A DNA stretch of 64,000 nt from Haloplanus salinus (lineage in GTDB: Archaea > Halobacteriota > Halobacteria > Halobacteriales > Haloferacaceae), in contig NZ_QPHM01000001.1 of NCBI RefSeq assembly GCF_003336245.1, positions 372,001 to 436,000 of the forward strand, written 5' to 3'. The notes beneath the pieces were generated by a model that saw only the letters and a program-made list of their open reading frames with translations, ran no database searches and had not been told where the DNA came from. The position numbers were made by a program, and so were the translations under genes. Shown one piece after another: positions 26,247 to 34,022 of the stretch (its first letter is position 1; every line of letters starts with the position of its first letter).

Positions 26247-26701
26247 GCGGCGGGCTTGGGAAACTGGAGGAACTCTACTCCGGGATTCGGTTCGGTCAGT
26301 TCGTCTCGGTCGGCGCCGTCGGCGCGACGGCAGAGACCATCGTCGTCGCCGTCCTCACCGCCGGCTACGGCGTCCTACCGCAGTTGGCGAAGGCCGTCGG
26401 CGCCGAGGTGTCCATCAGCCTGATGTTCCTCATCAACGACCGGTGGACGTTCTCGGAGGCGGGCGCCGCGGGGTGGCTCCCGCGGCTCCGGCGTTATCTC
26501 AAGTCGCATCTGGTCCGGACCGGGGGCCTCGTCGTCGGCTTCGCCGTTCTGACGGCGCTGACCTCGTGGACCGACGTGACGCTCGTCGTCGCCGGCGCGG
26601 ACCTCTGGCCGACCGTCGCGAACGCCATCGGCATCGGCTGCGGGATGATGCTGAACTACCTCACCGAGGGACTGTTCACGTGGCGGGTCGGCGCGGAGTG
26701 A
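26243..26701 (+). CDS. GtrA-family membrane protein (152 aa)
   Basis: Four-helix membrane protein of the GtrA family, thought to help move polyprenyl-linked sugars across the membrane. It starts MSGGLGKLEELYSGIRFGQFVSVGAVGATAE, has the conserved INDRWTFSEAG after the second helix, and ends NYLTEGLFTWRVG. The start ATG lies inside the glycosyltransferase stop (ATGA), so the two are co-translated. With its partner it would supply lipid-linked sugar to the outer face for S-layer or lipid glycosylation. Confidence 0.9.
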   Translation: MSGGLGKLEELYSGIRFGQFVSVGAVGATAETIVVAVLTAGYGVLPQLAKAVGAEVSISLMFLINDRWTFSEAGAAGWLPRLRRYLKSHLVRTGGLVVGFAVLTALTSWTDVTLVVAGADLWPTVANAIGIGCGMMLNYLTEGLFTWRVGAE

Positions 26702-26807
26702 GACGACGGGGCGGCCCGTCACCGATGGCGACGCCATCGATCGATTACGGTCGGCGGCCGGTACGCGAATCACAACTCTTAATGCCGCGACCGGATTCGA
26801 TTCTGGT

Positions 26808-26882
26808 AGCGGGATGGGATAGCCAGGAGATTCCGCCGGGCTCATAACCCGGAGATCGGTAGTTCAAATCTACCTCCCGCTA
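26808..26882 (+). tRNA. Initiator tRNA-Met (CAT)
   Basis: Acceptor stem AGCGGGA/TCCCGCT, D-arm with GGGATAGCC, anticodon stem CCGGG/CCCGG with loop CTCATAA, anticodon CAT at 26843-26845, T-loop GTTCAAATC, and discriminator A at 26882. Base pair A1:U72 and the three consecutive G:C pairs of the anticodon stem mark it as the initiator rather than the elongator. There is no intron, and CCA is not encoded. Confidence 0.95.
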
Positions 26883-26883
26883 T

Positions 26884-26940
26884 TTTCGAGCGGACACCGT
26901 GAACGAGGAACGGAGTGGCGAGTGAACCGTCCGCTCGAAA
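26884..26940. repeat. Long hairpin directly after the initiator tRNA
   Basis: Perfect 12-bp inverted repeat TTTCGAGCGGAC (26884-26895) and GTCCGCTCGAAA (26929-26940) around a 33-base loop. It begins 2 bases after the tRNA and could act in transcription termination or 3' processing. A related hairpin follows at once. Confidence 0.65.
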
Positions 26941-26949
26941 TGGCCCGTA

Positions 26950-27030
26950 GATTTGAACGAGAGAACGGCGAGTGAACCGAGCCGTTCGCGTGGTTCGAAT
27001 CTCCCGGTGTTTTCGGGCGAACGACGCGAC
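26950..27030. repeat. Second hairpin plus tRNA-tail-like sequence
   Basis: AGATTTGAAC (about 26951-26960) and GTTCGAATCT (about 26993-27002) are near-perfect inverted copies enclosing GAACGGC/GCCGTTC. The right arm reads like a T-loop followed by cccggtgttttcgggcgaac, resembling the tRNA 3' end and its flank at 26861-26895. Both this loop and the previous one hold the word gcgagtgaacc. From about 27030 to 27158 I see only gc-rich spacer. Confidence 0.5.
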
Positions 27031-27158
27031 CGACGAGCGGAGCGACGAGCCAGCCGGCGACCGCGGTTACGAGGCCACGGGCGGGGACGGTCGTGCGTGT
27101 CGGTCGATCCGTGACGGACGACGGCAGTGCCCACCGGCCGCGGGGCGCCGTCCTCGCC

Positions 27159-27581
27159 TCAAAACTCGAAGTTCGACGTGGGCGACGGCCCCTCGCTCCC
27201 GTCGTCGATGCCGCCCGTCTCGACGAACGCGTAGTCGTCGTCGGTCAGATACACGTCGCCGTCGGCGACGGACACGTCGACGGGTTCGAGCGTAGCGCCC
27301 TCGCAGGGGCCGAACGTGCAGTAGCCGGTGTCGGCCTCGAAGTACGCGCCGTGGTTCGCACAGACGAGTTCACCGTCGCGCATCGGCGCGCCCGATCCCT
27401 TGTCGAGGCGCACGTCGAGCAGGTGGCGACAGTAGTTCAACCAGCCGGCCACGCCGTCGTCCGTACGGACGAGCACCGCCTCTCGCGGGTCGTCGTCGCC
27501 GTTCCGGAGGGTGACGAGATACGTCGTGTCGGCGGGGACGGCGTCGAGCGACGCGATCCGTCGATCCGAGTCGGGAGCCAT
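27159..27581 (-). CDS. Rieske-type [2Fe-2S] domain protein (140 aa)
   Basis: Soluble ferredoxin-like Rieske protein. The cluster ligands are visible as the C-x-H pair in NYCRHLLDV near 58-60 and the C-x2-H pair in CANHGAYF near 79-82, with the closing loop CTFGPCEGATLEPVDV after it. The start at 27581 is used because the longer open frame reads through the neighbouring aminotransferase gene. There is no signal or membrane anchor, so it is not the bc-complex Rieske; a role as an electron carrier for an oxygenase or reductase is possible. Confidence 0.85.
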   Translation of the reverse strand: MAPDSDRRIASLDAVPADTTYLVTLRNGDDDPREAVLVRTDDGVAGWLNYCRHLLDVRLDKGSGAPMRDGELVCANHGAYFEADTGYCTFGPCEGATLEPVDVSVADGDVYLTDDDYAFVETGGIDDGSEGPSPTSNFEF

Positions 27582-27624
27582 CGACCCTCCGTATTGGCGG
27601 GCGAGACATATACCCCGCGCTCCG

Positions 27625-28503
27625 CTACGCGTCGGCGTCGACGAACCGCGCGTCGTACAGGTGCGCGAGGAGGCGAGTGACCGGGCCGTCACCCACGGAC
27701 ACGCCGTCGATACGGTCGACGGGACGGACGCCGGCGGTCGGTTCGGCGACGAAGGCCTCGTCGGCGGCCCGGAAATCGGCCGGGGCGTACGCCCCGATGA
27801 CGACCGGCAACCCCTCGGCGTCGGCGAGGTCACGGACGAGTTCCCGCGTCGCCGTACGGGGCGCGTAATCGTCGAGCGCCGGCAGGCGGAGCGCGTCGTC
27901 GGCGACGAAGGCCGGGTCGCTCGCCGTCCCGCCGACGACGTGACCGTCGTCGAGGATCAGCGCCTCGTCGGCGGGGTCGTCGTCGGGCGGCGCCGCCCGT
28001 CGGAGTTCGGCTCCCGCGCGAACCGCGTCGAGGCGGTTGTGCGTCGCCGGGGCGGCGGGCACGGCGGCCGGCCGGATGGCGCGGGCGCGGACGGTCTGGA
28101 GGCCGATGGGGTCGCGGTCGACGGCGAGCGGGGCGAGCGTCACGACGACCGTCGGGTCGGGGACGGCCGGGGGGCGGAGACGGGCGGCGCCGGGGAGCGT
28201 GGACGTCGTCCTCGAACTGCGCCCGCGCGTGACAGTCAGCCGGACCAGCGCGTCGTCGTGGTCGTTCGCGGCGACCGTCTCGTCGACGCGCGCCCGGAGG
28301 TCGGGGGCGCTCGGAACGGCGCCGAAATCGAGCGCGGCGCACGCGTCGCGCAAGCGGTCGGCGTGGGCCGACCACGCGACGGGGGTCCCGCCGGCGACGC
28401 GGAGGGGTTCGGTGATCGCGTCGCCGAAGGCTACCCCGCGGTCGGCCACCGGTAGCGTCGCGTCCGCGGCGTCGACGAGCGTGCCGTCGACGTGGAACTC
28501 CAT
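27625..28503 (-). CDS. Class-IV aminotransferase/PabC-like protein lacking the catalytic lysine (292 aa)
   Basis: Fold-type IV PLP family by layout: MEFHVDGTLV start, DRGVAFGDAITEPLRV, WSAHADRLRDACAALDF, VRLTVTRGRS and a C-terminal DEAFVAEPTAGVRPV. The position of the Schiff-base lysine (K-x-x-N-R-L in PabC) is Ala153 in PATHNRLDAV, and the usual E-G-x-x-S-N signature reads GGTASD, with Gly191 for Glu. These changes should abolish normal 4-amino-4-deoxychorismate lyase or aminotransferase chemistry. No pabA/pabB neighbour exists. The start overlaps the HhH gene's stop (28503). Confidence 0.8.
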   Translation of the reverse strand: MEFHVDGTLVDAADATLPVADRGVAFGDAITEPLRVAGGTPVAWSAHADRLRDACAALDFGAVPSAPDLRARVDETVAANDHDDALVRLTVTRGRSSRTTSTLPGAARLRPPAVPDPTVVVTLAPLAVDRDPIGLQTVRARAIRPAAVPAAPATHNRLDAVRAGAELRRAAPPDDDPADEALILDDGHVVGGTASDPAFVADDALRLPALDDYAPRTATRELVRDLADAEGLPVVIGAYAPADFRAADEAFVAEPTAGVRPVDRIDGVSVGDGPVTRLLAHLYDARFVDADA

Positions 28504-29024
28504 TACCGGTCCTGCGCGCGCTCGACCCAGCGGCCGACTCGCGTCTCGGAGAGGTCGATGGCGTCGGCGAGTTCGACTGCGTCGGCGGCCGCGAGGTCCG
28601 CGACGGAGTGGACGCCCACATTCGCCAGCCGCTCGGCGTATGCGGGGCCGATACCCTTGATCACCTCGACCGATTCGGGGTCGGCGTCGGCCGTCGGCTC
28701 CCCTTCCGCGTCCTCGATATCGACGGTCGCCCCGTGTTCGCCGGTCGCTTCCCCGTCGGATTCGGCGGTGACCGTGTCGAGTTCCGTCCCGACGCCGCCG
28801 GGTTCGACGGCCTCGGCGGGCTCCGCCGCCTCGCCCGTCCCGTCGACGAGCGACTCCGTCGACGCCGCGGCGTCCGTGCCGGCGGCGGCCTCGTCGGTGC
28901 CCTTGACCGCCGCCTCCGTCTCGGTGCTTGCCTCGCGTTCCACGCTGACGGTCGTCTCTCGCCGGTCGTCGTCCGACGACTCCCCCTGTCCGAGCAACGA
29001 CAGGAGCGTGTCCAAGATTCCCAT
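28503..29024 (-). CDS. Helix-hairpin-helix protein with acidic low-complexity linker (173 aa)
   Basis: Short amphipathic N-terminus (MGILDTLLSLLGQ), then about 90 residues of Glu/Ala/Thr/Asp-rich disordered linker, then a C-terminal HhH-type domain: VEVIKGIGPAYAERLANVGVHSVADLAAADAVELADAIDLSETRVGRWVERA. The HhH fold often binds DNA or protein nonspecifically. The start at 29024 avoids the weaker upstream Met. Its stop overlaps the start of the PabC-like gene by one base, so the pair is probably an operon. Confidence 0.85.
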   Translation of the reverse strand: MGILDTLLSLLGQGESSDDDRRETTVSVEREASTETEAAVKGTDEAAAGTDAAASTESLVDGTGEAAEPAEAVEPGGVGTELDTVTAESDGEATGEHGATVDIEDAEGEPTADADPESVEVIKGIGPAYAERLANVGVHSVADLAAADAVELADAIDLSETRVGRWVERAQDR

Positions 29025-29088
29025 TACTGACAAATAGAACGCCCCGGTACTTAAAAACCTTCGAGGCGTCGAAGCGGCTCCCGGTGGG

Positions 29089-29913
29089 CTATCCGAGGTT
29101 GGATCGGAGGGCGTCGTTCATCGCCTCGACGGGGGCGTCGTGGCCGGTCCAGCGTTCGAACGCGGCGACGCCTTGGAAGAGGAGCATCCAGGCGCCGTCG
29201 ACGGTGGTGGCCCCCGCGGCAGCGGCGTCCCGAAGAAGCCGGGTCTCGACGGGCGTGTACACCGCGTCGAGGACGGCCAGGTCGCCGTGGAGCAGGGTCG
29301 CGGGAACGGGCGTCTCGTCGCTCTCCATGCCGACGCTCGTCGCGTTGACGAGCACGTCGGCGGCCGGCACGCGCTCCGCGAGGGTGTCGAGACCGCCCGC
29401 CGTCACGGTCGCGTCGGCGTCGGCGCGCACGTCGGCCGCGAGCGACTCCGCCCGCTCGACCGTGCGGTTGGCGACGTGGACCTGGCTAGCGGCGTCGGCG
29501 AGCGTGACGGCGACGGCGCGTGCGGCGCCGCCGGCGCCGACGACGACGGCGTCCGTTCCCGACAGCGTGACGCCGTGGTGGTCGAACGCGCGCCGGACGC
29601 CCGCGGCGTCGGTGTTGTAGCCCCGGGGCGGCGAGGTGGCGAAATCGACGGTGTTGACCGCGCCGATGCGCGCCGCGAGGGGATCCGGGTCGACGACGTC
29701 GAGGACGTCCTGCTTGAACGGAATGGTGACGTTGAGGCCGTCGATGCCGAGGGCGGCCGCCCCATCGATGGCCGCCCCGGCGTCGTCCGGGCCGGGTTCG
29801 AAGGTGACGTATCTCGCGTCCATCCCGAGTTCGCGGTAGGCCGCCTCGTGCATCGGCGGCGAGAGCGAGTGACCGACCGGGTTGCCGATCAGCCCGAAGA
29901 CGTGCATCGTCAT
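29089..29913 (-). CDS. aroE: Shikimate dehydrogenase (274 aa)
   Basis: NADP-dependent reduction of 3-dehydroshikimate to shikimate. Substrate residues lie in [17 protein letters not shown] and the catalytic Lys in [14 protein letters not shown] near 68. NTD appears in [12 protein letters not shown], the nucleotide loop is [13 protein letters not shown] near 123, and [28 protein letters not shown] and [10 protein letters not shown] follow. Met3 (start at 29907) is an equally good start. Monocistronic. Confidence 0.97.
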   Translation of the reverse strand: MTMHVFGLIGNPVGHSLSPPMHEAAYRELGMDARYVTFEPGPDDAGAAIDGAAALGIDGLNVTIPFKQDVLDVVDPDPLAARIGAVNTVDFATSPPRGYNTDAAGVRRAFDHHGVTLSGTDAVVVGAGGAARAVAVTLADAASQVHVANRTVERAESLAADVRADADATVTAGGLDTLAERVPAADVLVNATSVGMESDETPVPATLLHGDLAVLDAVYTPVETRLLRDAAAAGATTVDGAWMLLFQGVAAFERWTGHDAPVEAMNDALRSNLG

Positions 29914-30174
29914 CGGCGAGCGGTTGTGCAGGGAGGGTCAAAAGCCCCCCTGTCGGGACGGGGTGCCCGGCGACCGTCGCTGCCGTCGCCACCGTTCTAC
30001 CCCCCGAAAGGCACGATATCGGGCAGGAGCGTGTCTGTGCTGCACCGTCTCCGGGTTCGTCGCTATTTCGACATTTCGGCGGTGACGACGCTTCTCGGGA
30101 GCGATATCGCCGAGAACGGCGACAACTTGTGTTTTATTACGCGGGGCCGTGGTAGCCGTAGGCACGCACTACGC
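29914..30174. promoter_or_regulatory. Divergent promoter region of aroE and the cation exchanger
   Basis: No gene is seen on this stretch. A near-perfect palindrome TTCTCG (30092-30097)/CGAGAA (30111-30116) enclosing GCGATATCGC lies some 15 bases before a TATA-like gttttatta (about 30131). It is positioned as an activator or repressor site for the exchanger transcript. Confidence 0.45.
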
Positions 30175-30243
30175 ATGATACAGACACAGACACCGGTCGT
30201 GACGGCCGACCTGCCCGGCACGGCTACCGGAGGAGCGCGATGA
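30175..30243 (+). CDS. 22-aa upstream ORF coupled to the cation exchanger
   Basis: ATG at 30175 encodes MIQTQTPVVTADLPGTATGG plus AR and ends TGA at 30241-30243, sharing 4 bases (ATGA) with the exchanger start. The ATG is about 44 bases after the TATA-like box, a plausible leaderless or short-leader start. The end of the ORF contains ggagg, a good Shine-Dalgarno for the exchanger. It may be a leader peptide for translational coupling, or only a chance ORF. Confidence 0.4.
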   Translation: MIQTQTPVVTADLPGTATGGAR

Positions 30244-31565
30244 GGCGGCAGGCGCTCACCGCGCTCGGGGGCGCGGCGGCGCTGACGCTCCCGTGGGTCG
30301 TCACCTATCTGAGCGGCATGACACACGGCCTCGCGACGGGGACGGTCGTCCTCGTGAGCGGACTGTCGGTGCTCGGCGCGTCGTTCCTGCTCGCGTGGGG
30401 CGCCGAGACGGCCGAGAAGGACGTGCCGCGGGCGTTCGCCATCGCGGTGCTGGCGGTGCTCGCCGTCGCCCCGGAGTACGCCGTCGACGCGCTGTACGCT
30501 TGGAACGCCGGCGTGCACGCGGGAACGGCACGCGGCGTCGAGGCGGGGAACCTCGCCGTCGCCAACATGACCGGCGCGAACCGCATCCTCATCGGTATCG
30601 GCTGGGCCGGTATCGCCCTCTTTACCGTCTACCGGGCCGGCTCGGGCGACGACCCGGCGGTGGCTCGCCGGGACGGCTTCCTCGCCGACGCGGTCACGCT
30701 CGACCGCGACATCGGCCTCGAAATCGTCTTCCTCTTTCTCGCGACGCTCTGGGCGTTCCTCGTGCCGCTCGGCGGCGGCATCGACGTCCTCGATATGGCC
30801 TTCCTCGTCGGCCTCTACGTCGCCTACATCGCCGTCGTGCTCAAAGGCGACGTCGACCCCGACGAAGCCCACGTCGGGGTGCCGGCCTACCTCCAGCGGT
30901 TCCCCAAACCCTACCGTGCGGCGACGGTCATCGGCCTCTTCGCCTACTCCGGCCTGCTGATCTTCACCGCGGTCGAGCCGTTCGCCCACGGGCTCGAACA
31001 GCTCGGCCAGAACGTCGGCGTCCCATCCTTCTTCATGATCCAGTGGATCGCGCCGCTGGCCTCGGAGTCTCCCGAGTTGATCGTCGTCGTCTACCTCGTG
31101 AACAAGGCGCGTTCGACCGCGGGGTTCAACGCGCTCATCTCCTCGAAACTCAACCAGTGGACGCTCCTGATCGGGACGCTCGTCGTCGTCTACTCCATCG
31201 CGCTCGGTCAGTACGGCGCGCTCCCGTTCGACCAGAAGCAGTCGGGCGAAATCTGGCTGACCGCCGCGCAGTCGTTCTTCGCCATCTCCCTCCTGATCAA
31301 CTTCGAGATTTCGGTCCGGGAGGCCATCGTCCTCCTCGTGCTCTTTCTCGCGCAGGTGCTCTCGGAGTTCCTGCTCATCCGGGGGCTCCTCGAACTCCCC
31401 ATCTCCGATTACCAGCTCCTGTTGGCGTTCGCCGGCGTGTATATTCTTCTCGGGACGGCGCTGTTCGTCGGCCGACGGAAGGCGCTTGGCAACATCGTCC
31501 GCGATTCGGCCGGGACGGTGAATGACGCGTTTTCGAGCAACGGCGAACCACAGGGGGCAGACTGA
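30240..31565 (+). CDS. Cation/Ca2+ exchanger of the CaCA superfamily (441 aa)
   Basis: Inner-membrane Na+(or H+)/Ca2+ antiporter. About eleven hydrophobic helices form two inverted alpha-repeats. The first repeat carries the acidic motif in VLAVAPEYAVDALYAWNAG followed by NMTGANRILIG; the second carries PLASESPELIVVVYLVNKARS and NALISSKLNQWTLLIG. The repeats carry GNLAVAN/SKLNQW-type substitutions compared with YrbG, so selectivity is open. It is immediately followed by a universal stress protein, which suggests stress- or calcium-responsive expression. Confidence 0.88.
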   Translation: MRRQALTALGGAAALTLPWVVTYLSGMTHGLATGTVVLVSGLSVLGASFLLAWGAETAEKDVPRAFAIAVLAVLAVAPEYAVDALYAWNAGVHAGTARGVEAGNLAVANMTGANRILIGIGWAGIALFTVYRAGSGDDPAVARRDGFLADAVTLDRDIGLEIVFLFLATLWAFLVPLGGGIDVLDMAFLVGLYVAYIAVVLKGDVDPDEAHVGVPAYLQRFPKPYRAATVIGLFAYSGLLIFTAVEPFAHGLEQLGQNVGVPSFFMIQWIAPLASESPELIVVVYLVNKARSTAGFNALISSKLNQWTLLIGTLVVVYSIALGQYGALPFDQKQSGEIWLTAAQSFFAISLLINFEISVREAIVLLVLFLAQVLSEFLLIRGLLELPISDYQLLLAFAGVYILLGTALFVGRRKALGNIVRDSAGTVNDAFSSNGEPQGAD

Positions 31566-31566
31566 G

Positions 31567-32400
31567 ATGTTCGATCGACTCCTGATCGCGACCGACGGCA
31601 GTGACTGCGCGCGCCGGGCGGCCAAGTACGGCATCGAACTCGCGGACGTGTACGGCGCCGACGTGCACGTCGTCTCGGTCTACCGCGGCGACGACGCGCA
31701 AGGACGGGCGGCCCTCGACGAAATCGCCGATTTGGCGGCCGACGCGGGCGTCGCCGTCGACACCGAACTGCTCTCCGGCAAACCGGCCAAATCCATCGTC
31801 GACTACGCGGATCAAACCGGTGCCGACCTCGTCGTCGTTGGGCGTCGTGGGCGGTCGGGCGTGCGGGAGCGACTGCTCGGCAGCATCACCGAACGCGTCC
31901 TACGTCGGAGCGGGCCGCCGGTGTTGACCGTGTCCGGGAGCGAGATGGACGCCGACACCGGCACCGCGTACGGCGACGTTCTCGTCACCACCGACGGGAG
32001 CGACCTCGCGGCGGAGGCGGGACCGTACGCTGCGGACCTCGCCGGCCGGTTCGACGCCATCCTTCACGTCCTGAACGCCGTCGACGTGCAGGCCGAGGCC
32101 GGCGTGTTCGACGCCGGCGGCGTGGATCGAGAGTACATCGAGCGGCTCGAAACCAAGGGCCACGAGGCAGTCGACGATCTGATCGCGGGGATCGACGCGA
32201 CGGACCTCGACGTCCGCGAGGCCGTCGTTCGAGGCTACGCCCCCGAGGTGATCGCCGAGTACGTCGCTGAGAACGGCGTCGATCTGGTCGTCATGTCCTC
32301 CGAAGGGCAGTCGAACCTCGCTGGGCAGCAGTTGGGAACCGTCGCGGGGCGTGTCCTCCGGACGGTCGACCGACCGGTGCTGGTCGTCACCGAGAACTGA
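31567..32400 (+). CDS. Universal stress protein with two UspA domains (277 aa)
   Basis: Tandem UspA protein. Domain 1 begins MFDRLLIATDGSDCARRAAKYG and has the ATP motif VVGRRGRSGVRERLLGSITERVL near 92-114; domain 2 begins YGDVLVTTDGSDLAAEAGPYA. The second copy ends in VMSSEGQSNLAGQQLGTVAGRVLRTVDRPVLVV, where the usual G-2x-G is changed to S-E-G-Q-S, suggesting one domain binds ATP better than the other. It is one base after the exchanger's stop and probably co-transcribed. Confidence 0.9.
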   Translation: MFDRLLIATDGSDCARRAAKYGIELADVYGADVHVVSVYRGDDAQGRAALDEIADLAADAGVAVDTELLSGKPAKSIVDYADQTGADLVVVGRRGRSGVRERLLGSITERVLRRSGPPVLTVSGSEMDADTGTAYGDVLVTTDGSDLAAEAGPYAADLAGRFDAILHVLNAVDVQAEAGVFDAGGVDREYIERLETKGHEAVDDLIAGIDATDLDVREAVVRGYAPEVIAEYVAENGVDLVVMSSEGQSNLAGQQLGTVAGRVLRTVDRPVLVVTEN

Positions 32401-32535
32401 CGCGGGGTGTCGTAACCCCGTCCCGGCGGTTCGCCGGACCGTCGCGGCGACTCACCGGAACGCGGCTCCCACGACCCGTTCGACCGCCGGCCCACGGATC
32501 GAGTTCGTTTTGAGGATCGACCCCGAGCGTTCGGT

Positions 32536-33894
32536 GTGATCGCACTCGTCGTTAGCCGCGCCGACAGCGCCTCCGAACACATCGGGGAGCAGTTGCTCGC
32601 CGTCGGGGACTGGACCGAACACCACGACGACAGCCGGCCCGACGCCGACGGCGGCGGGGCGTACTACCGGACCGACGGCTTCTCGCTCCGGACCTTCGAC
32701 GCCCTGCACATCCACCTGGAGCGTCCCGACGCCGCTTTCGACGACCCCGATCTTCTGATCGTCGTCTCCCGCCACTCGGGCGAGACGGGGGCGCTCCTGA
32801 CCGCCCACTTCACGGGCAACGTCGGCGACGCGAAGTACGGCGGCGAGGCGGGGCGGTTCGCCCGTGCCTGTCCGAACGCCGCGAGCGAGGCCGTCGCGGC
32901 GCTGGATCGATACGCGCCCGACGGGTACGAGGTGGGTACCGAATGCACCCACCACGGACCGACGGACGTGGGCGTCCCGTCGATGTTCGTCGAACTGGGG
33001 AGCGCCGAGGCGCAGTGGTCGGACCCGGCGGGTGCCGAGGCCGTCGCCAGGGCGGTCCTCGACCTGCGGGACGTCGCGCCGGACCGGGCCAAGCAGGTCG
33101 CGGGCTTTGGCGGCGGCCACTACGCCCCCCGGTTCGGGCGCGTCGTCCGCGAGACGGCGTGGGCCGTGGGGCACGTCGCCGCGGACTGGGGCTTGGAGTC
33201 GATGGGCAACCCGGCGACGAACCGCGACGTCCTCCGGCGGGCCGTCGAGGAGAGCGCGACGGAGTACGCCCTCGTCGACGGCGACCGCGAGGGACTGGCG
33301 GGCGTCCTCGACGACCTGGGGTATCGCGTCGTCACCGAGACGTGGCTCCGGGAGACGAGCGAGCATCCTCTCTCGCTCGTCAAGGCCGTCGAGACCCGAA
33401 TGGACGCCGTGAGCGAGGGGCTTCGGTTCGGTGAGGTGGTACCGGCGGTCGGGAGCGACGCTGCCGAGGCCATCCTCGTGACCGACCTCCCGGCCGGCCT
33501 CGTCGACGCCGCCCGCGGCGTCGACGCGACGGCGACGCGGGCCGCCGTCGCCGGCGTGTCGGTCGCCTTCGAGACGACGGAGGGGGGCACCCGCCCCAGC
33601 GGGCGGGTCGCCCTGCCGGCCTCGGAATCGGCCGCCGCGGCCGACGCACTGACCGAGGCGCTCGCGGCCGTCCTCCGCGAGTCCTACGACGAGGTGGCCA
33701 GACGGGACGGCGAGGTGGTCGCCCGCACCGGCGCGTTCGACCCGGCGGCCGCACGGGAGCGCGGCGTGCCGGAAGGCCCGGCGTTCGGTCGGCTCGCCGA
33801 CGGACAGGTAGTCGAGGTGGACGGCGAGCGGATCGACCCCGAGTCCGTGCGGACCGAACGGGTCGAACGGTTCCCCGCTGCGACGGCGGAGTAG
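32536..33894 (+). CDS. dtdA: D-aminoacyl-tRNA deacylase, DTD2/GEK1 type (452 aa)
   Basis: Hydrolyses D-aminoacyl-tRNAs, keeping D-amino acids out of protein. The archaeal core occupies about residues 1-260: LLIVVSRHSGETGALLTAHFTGN near 75, ECTHHGPTDVGVPSMFVELGS near 137 and KQVAGFGGGHYAPRFG near 195. The remaining ~190 residues, with CXXX-poor acidic sequence ending RVERFPAATAE, are the longer haloarchaeal C-terminal extension. GTG start at 32536. With AlaX it is the second tRNA-proofreading enzyme in the window. Confidence 0.93.
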   Translation: MIALVVSRADSASEHIGEQLLAVGDWTEHHDDSRPDADGGGAYYRTDGFSLRTFDALHIHLERPDAAFDDPDLLIVVSRHSGETGALLTAHFTGNVGDAKYGGEAGRFARACPNAASEAVAALDRYAPDGYEVGTECTHHGPTDVGVPSMFVELGSAEAQWSDPAGAEAVARAVLDLRDVAPDRAKQVAGFGGGHYAPRFGRVVRETAWAVGHVAADWGLESMGNPATNRDVLRRAVEESATEYALVDGDREGLAGVLDDLGYRVVTETWLRETSEHPLSLVKAVETRMDAVSEGLRFGEVVPAVGSDAAEAILVTDLPAGLVDAARGVDATATRAAVAGVSVAFETTEGGTRPSGRVALPASESAAAADALTEALAAVLRESYDEVARRDGEVVARTGAFDPAAARERGVPEGPAFGRLADGQVVEVDGERIDPESVRTERVERFPAATAE

Positions 33895-34022
33895 TAAGAT
33901 CGACGACCATTGTCTGACGGGCGCATGACGCACCGCGACGTTCGGTTCGACGGGGCGTCAGACACGCGCGTGACAACGGGCGGAAAGATAATGAGGCTGG
34001 TGTTAGAACGCGTGAGCATACC

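Noticed and set aside
26985-27020. A second tRNA gene (T-loop-like ggttcgaatc)
   Set aside because: No acceptor, D or anticodon stem can be built upstream; only the T-arm-like end exists.
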